NCBI GenBank assembly: GCA_023432805.1
Contig: JAEYUG010000101.1
Location: 1-34,402 of the forward strand
Direction: 5' to 3'
DNA length: 34,402 nt
From: Bacteroidota bacterium
GTDB taxonomy: Bacteria > Bacteroidota > Ignavibacteria > SZUA-365
Both the position numbers and the translations under genes were made by a program. Numbering within the stretch: position 1 is the stretch's first letter; each line of letters starts with the position of its first letter. The notes under the pieces were generated by a model, which worked only from the letters and a program-made list of their open reading frames with translations, was not told the DNA's origin and searched no databases. This document shows positions 33,625-34,402 of this stretch, piece after piece.

Positions 33625-34402
33625 GCGCGCCTCTGACCGTGGTATTCGCCGGTGGTGGCACGGGGGGACATCTCTTCCCGGGCATCGCCATCGCGGAGGC
33701 GTTGCGCGTGTTGCGTCCCGACGCACGCATCAGCTTCGCAGGTTCGGCCGCGAAGATCGAAGCACGGGTCGTGCCCGCACACGGCTATGCGTTCGACCCC
33801 ATCTGGATTTCCGGGTTGCGACGGAGTTTCTCGCTTGCGACCGCACTGCTGCCACTCAAACTCGTCGTGTCGGTGCTGCAATCCGCCCGGCTGCTGCGTC
33901 GTCGACGTCCCCAGGTCGTGGTCGGCACCGGTGGCTATGTGTCGGGTCCCGTACTCTGGACCGCGGCCCGTCTCGGACTGCGCACCCTCATCCACGAGCA
34001 GAACGAATATCCCGGTGCGACCACGCGTACGCTGGCGGGACTGGTCGACGAGGTGCACATCACCTTCGAGAGTTCCGCGCAGCATCTGCGCACTGCCCGT
34101 CGCGTCGTGCGCAGTGGCAATCCCGTGCGTCCCAGTCTGCGGCGCATCGACACGGCGGAGGCGCGCGCACGGTTCGGTCTCGATCCCGCACAGCCGGTCG
34201 TGTTCGTGTTTGGAGGAAGTCTCGGTGCCGCGTCCATCAATCGTGCGGTGCGTGCAAGCCTCGACCGTCTTGCGGAAGCCGGTCTGCAGGTGCTCTGGCA
34301 GACGGGTGCCGCGGATCTGACGATGGCCCGTTCGGCGGCGGCGTCCCATGGGGGCATCGTCGTGCAACCCTTCATCGACGACATGGCGGCGGCCTATTCG
34401 GG
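33621..34402 (+). CDS. murG: UDP-GlcNAc:lipid I N-acetylglucosaminyltransferase MurG (cut by window end)
   Basis: The ATG overlaps the ftsW stop (ATGA), and the frame stays open to the right edge, giving 260 codons of an expected ~360. It adds GlcNAc to lipid I to make lipid II on the inner face of the membrane. The N-terminal GGGTGGHLFPG (11-21), GTGGYVSGP, LIHEQNEYPGATTR and SGNPVRP, and the start of the second domain with VFGGSLGAASIN, are all characteristic. The cut is only the end of the window, not a pseudogene. Confidence 0.96.
   Translation, partial: MSAPLTVVFAGGGTGGHLFPGIAIAEALRVLRPDARISFAGSAAKIEARVVPAHGYAFDPIWISGLRRSFSLATALLPLKLVVSVLQSARLLRRRRPQVVVGTGGYVSGPVLWTAARLGLRTLIHEQNEYPGATTRTLAGLVDEVHITFESSAQHLRTARRVVRSGNPVRPSLRRIDTAEARARFGLDPAQPVVFVFGGSLGAASINRAVRASLDRLAEAGLQVLWQTGAADLTMARSAAASHGGIVVQPFIDDMAAAYS

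Overview
This is a GC-rich bacterial chromosome segment with housekeeping genes on the right and a more lineage-specific left third. The organism is probably a Gram-negative member of the Bacteroidota/Chlorobiota (FCB) group. Two secreted proteins end in type IX secretion (T9SS) type A sorting domains. A TonB-dependent receptor has an N-terminal carboxypeptidase-regulatory-like domain. A second periplasmic or outer-membrane-directed protease-like layer (M16, M1) is present, and MurE carries the DNPR motif of meso-diaminopimelate-adding enzymes. I cannot name the genus. A high-GC Kapabacteria/Chlorobi-like lineage would fit, but that is inference. No mobile element, CRISPR array, tRNA or rRNA is visible.

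Layout. (1) 72-3649, minus strand: a small secreted protein of unknown function, an Asp-box beta-propeller with a T9SS tail, and an M16 peptidase homologue that has lost all its zinc ligands. (2) 3714-7123, plus strand: a thiamine-salvage unit made of a promoter, TPP riboswitch, leader hairpin, TonB receptor and thiamine diphosphokinase. The last gene is followed by an 18-bp tandem repeat that starts inside its last codons. (3) 7228-9379: a heat-shock unit with a near-consensus promoter, a perfect CIRCE operator, groES, groEL and a strong terminator. (4) 9485-11133, minus: two translationally coupled TPM-domain membrane proteins. (5) 11351-16810, plus: a large VWA-like/T9SS protein and an M1 aminopeptidase with a HEAT-like C-terminus. 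(6) 16807-20124: secD, secF and a STAS-domain protein from a consensus-like promoter. (7) 20221-22613: purA overlapping a DUF1611/DgcN-family gene. (8) 22748 to the right edge: the division and cell-wall (dcw) cluster mraZ-rsmH-ftsL-ftsI-murE-murF-mraY-murD-ftsW-murG, with murG cut by the window end.

How the genes work together. The TPP riboswitch puts outer-membrane thiamine uptake and thiamine pyrophosphorylation under TPP control. The dcw genes are tightly packed (several ATGA overlaps) and build the lipid II precursors used by the FtsW/FtsI septal synthase pair. They appear to be controlled by MraZ through a five-repeat operator with 10-bp phasing just upstream of mraZ. SecDF assists Sec export, which T9SS cargo and the outer-membrane receptor need first.

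The window is mostly conventional. The items most worth a second look are the riboswitch-receptor-kinase unit with no inner-membrane transporter, the catalytically dead M16 protein and MIDAS-less VWA protein, the five-repeat MraZ operator, and short tandem repeats at or just after the 3' ends of three genes, two of which start in the last codons.
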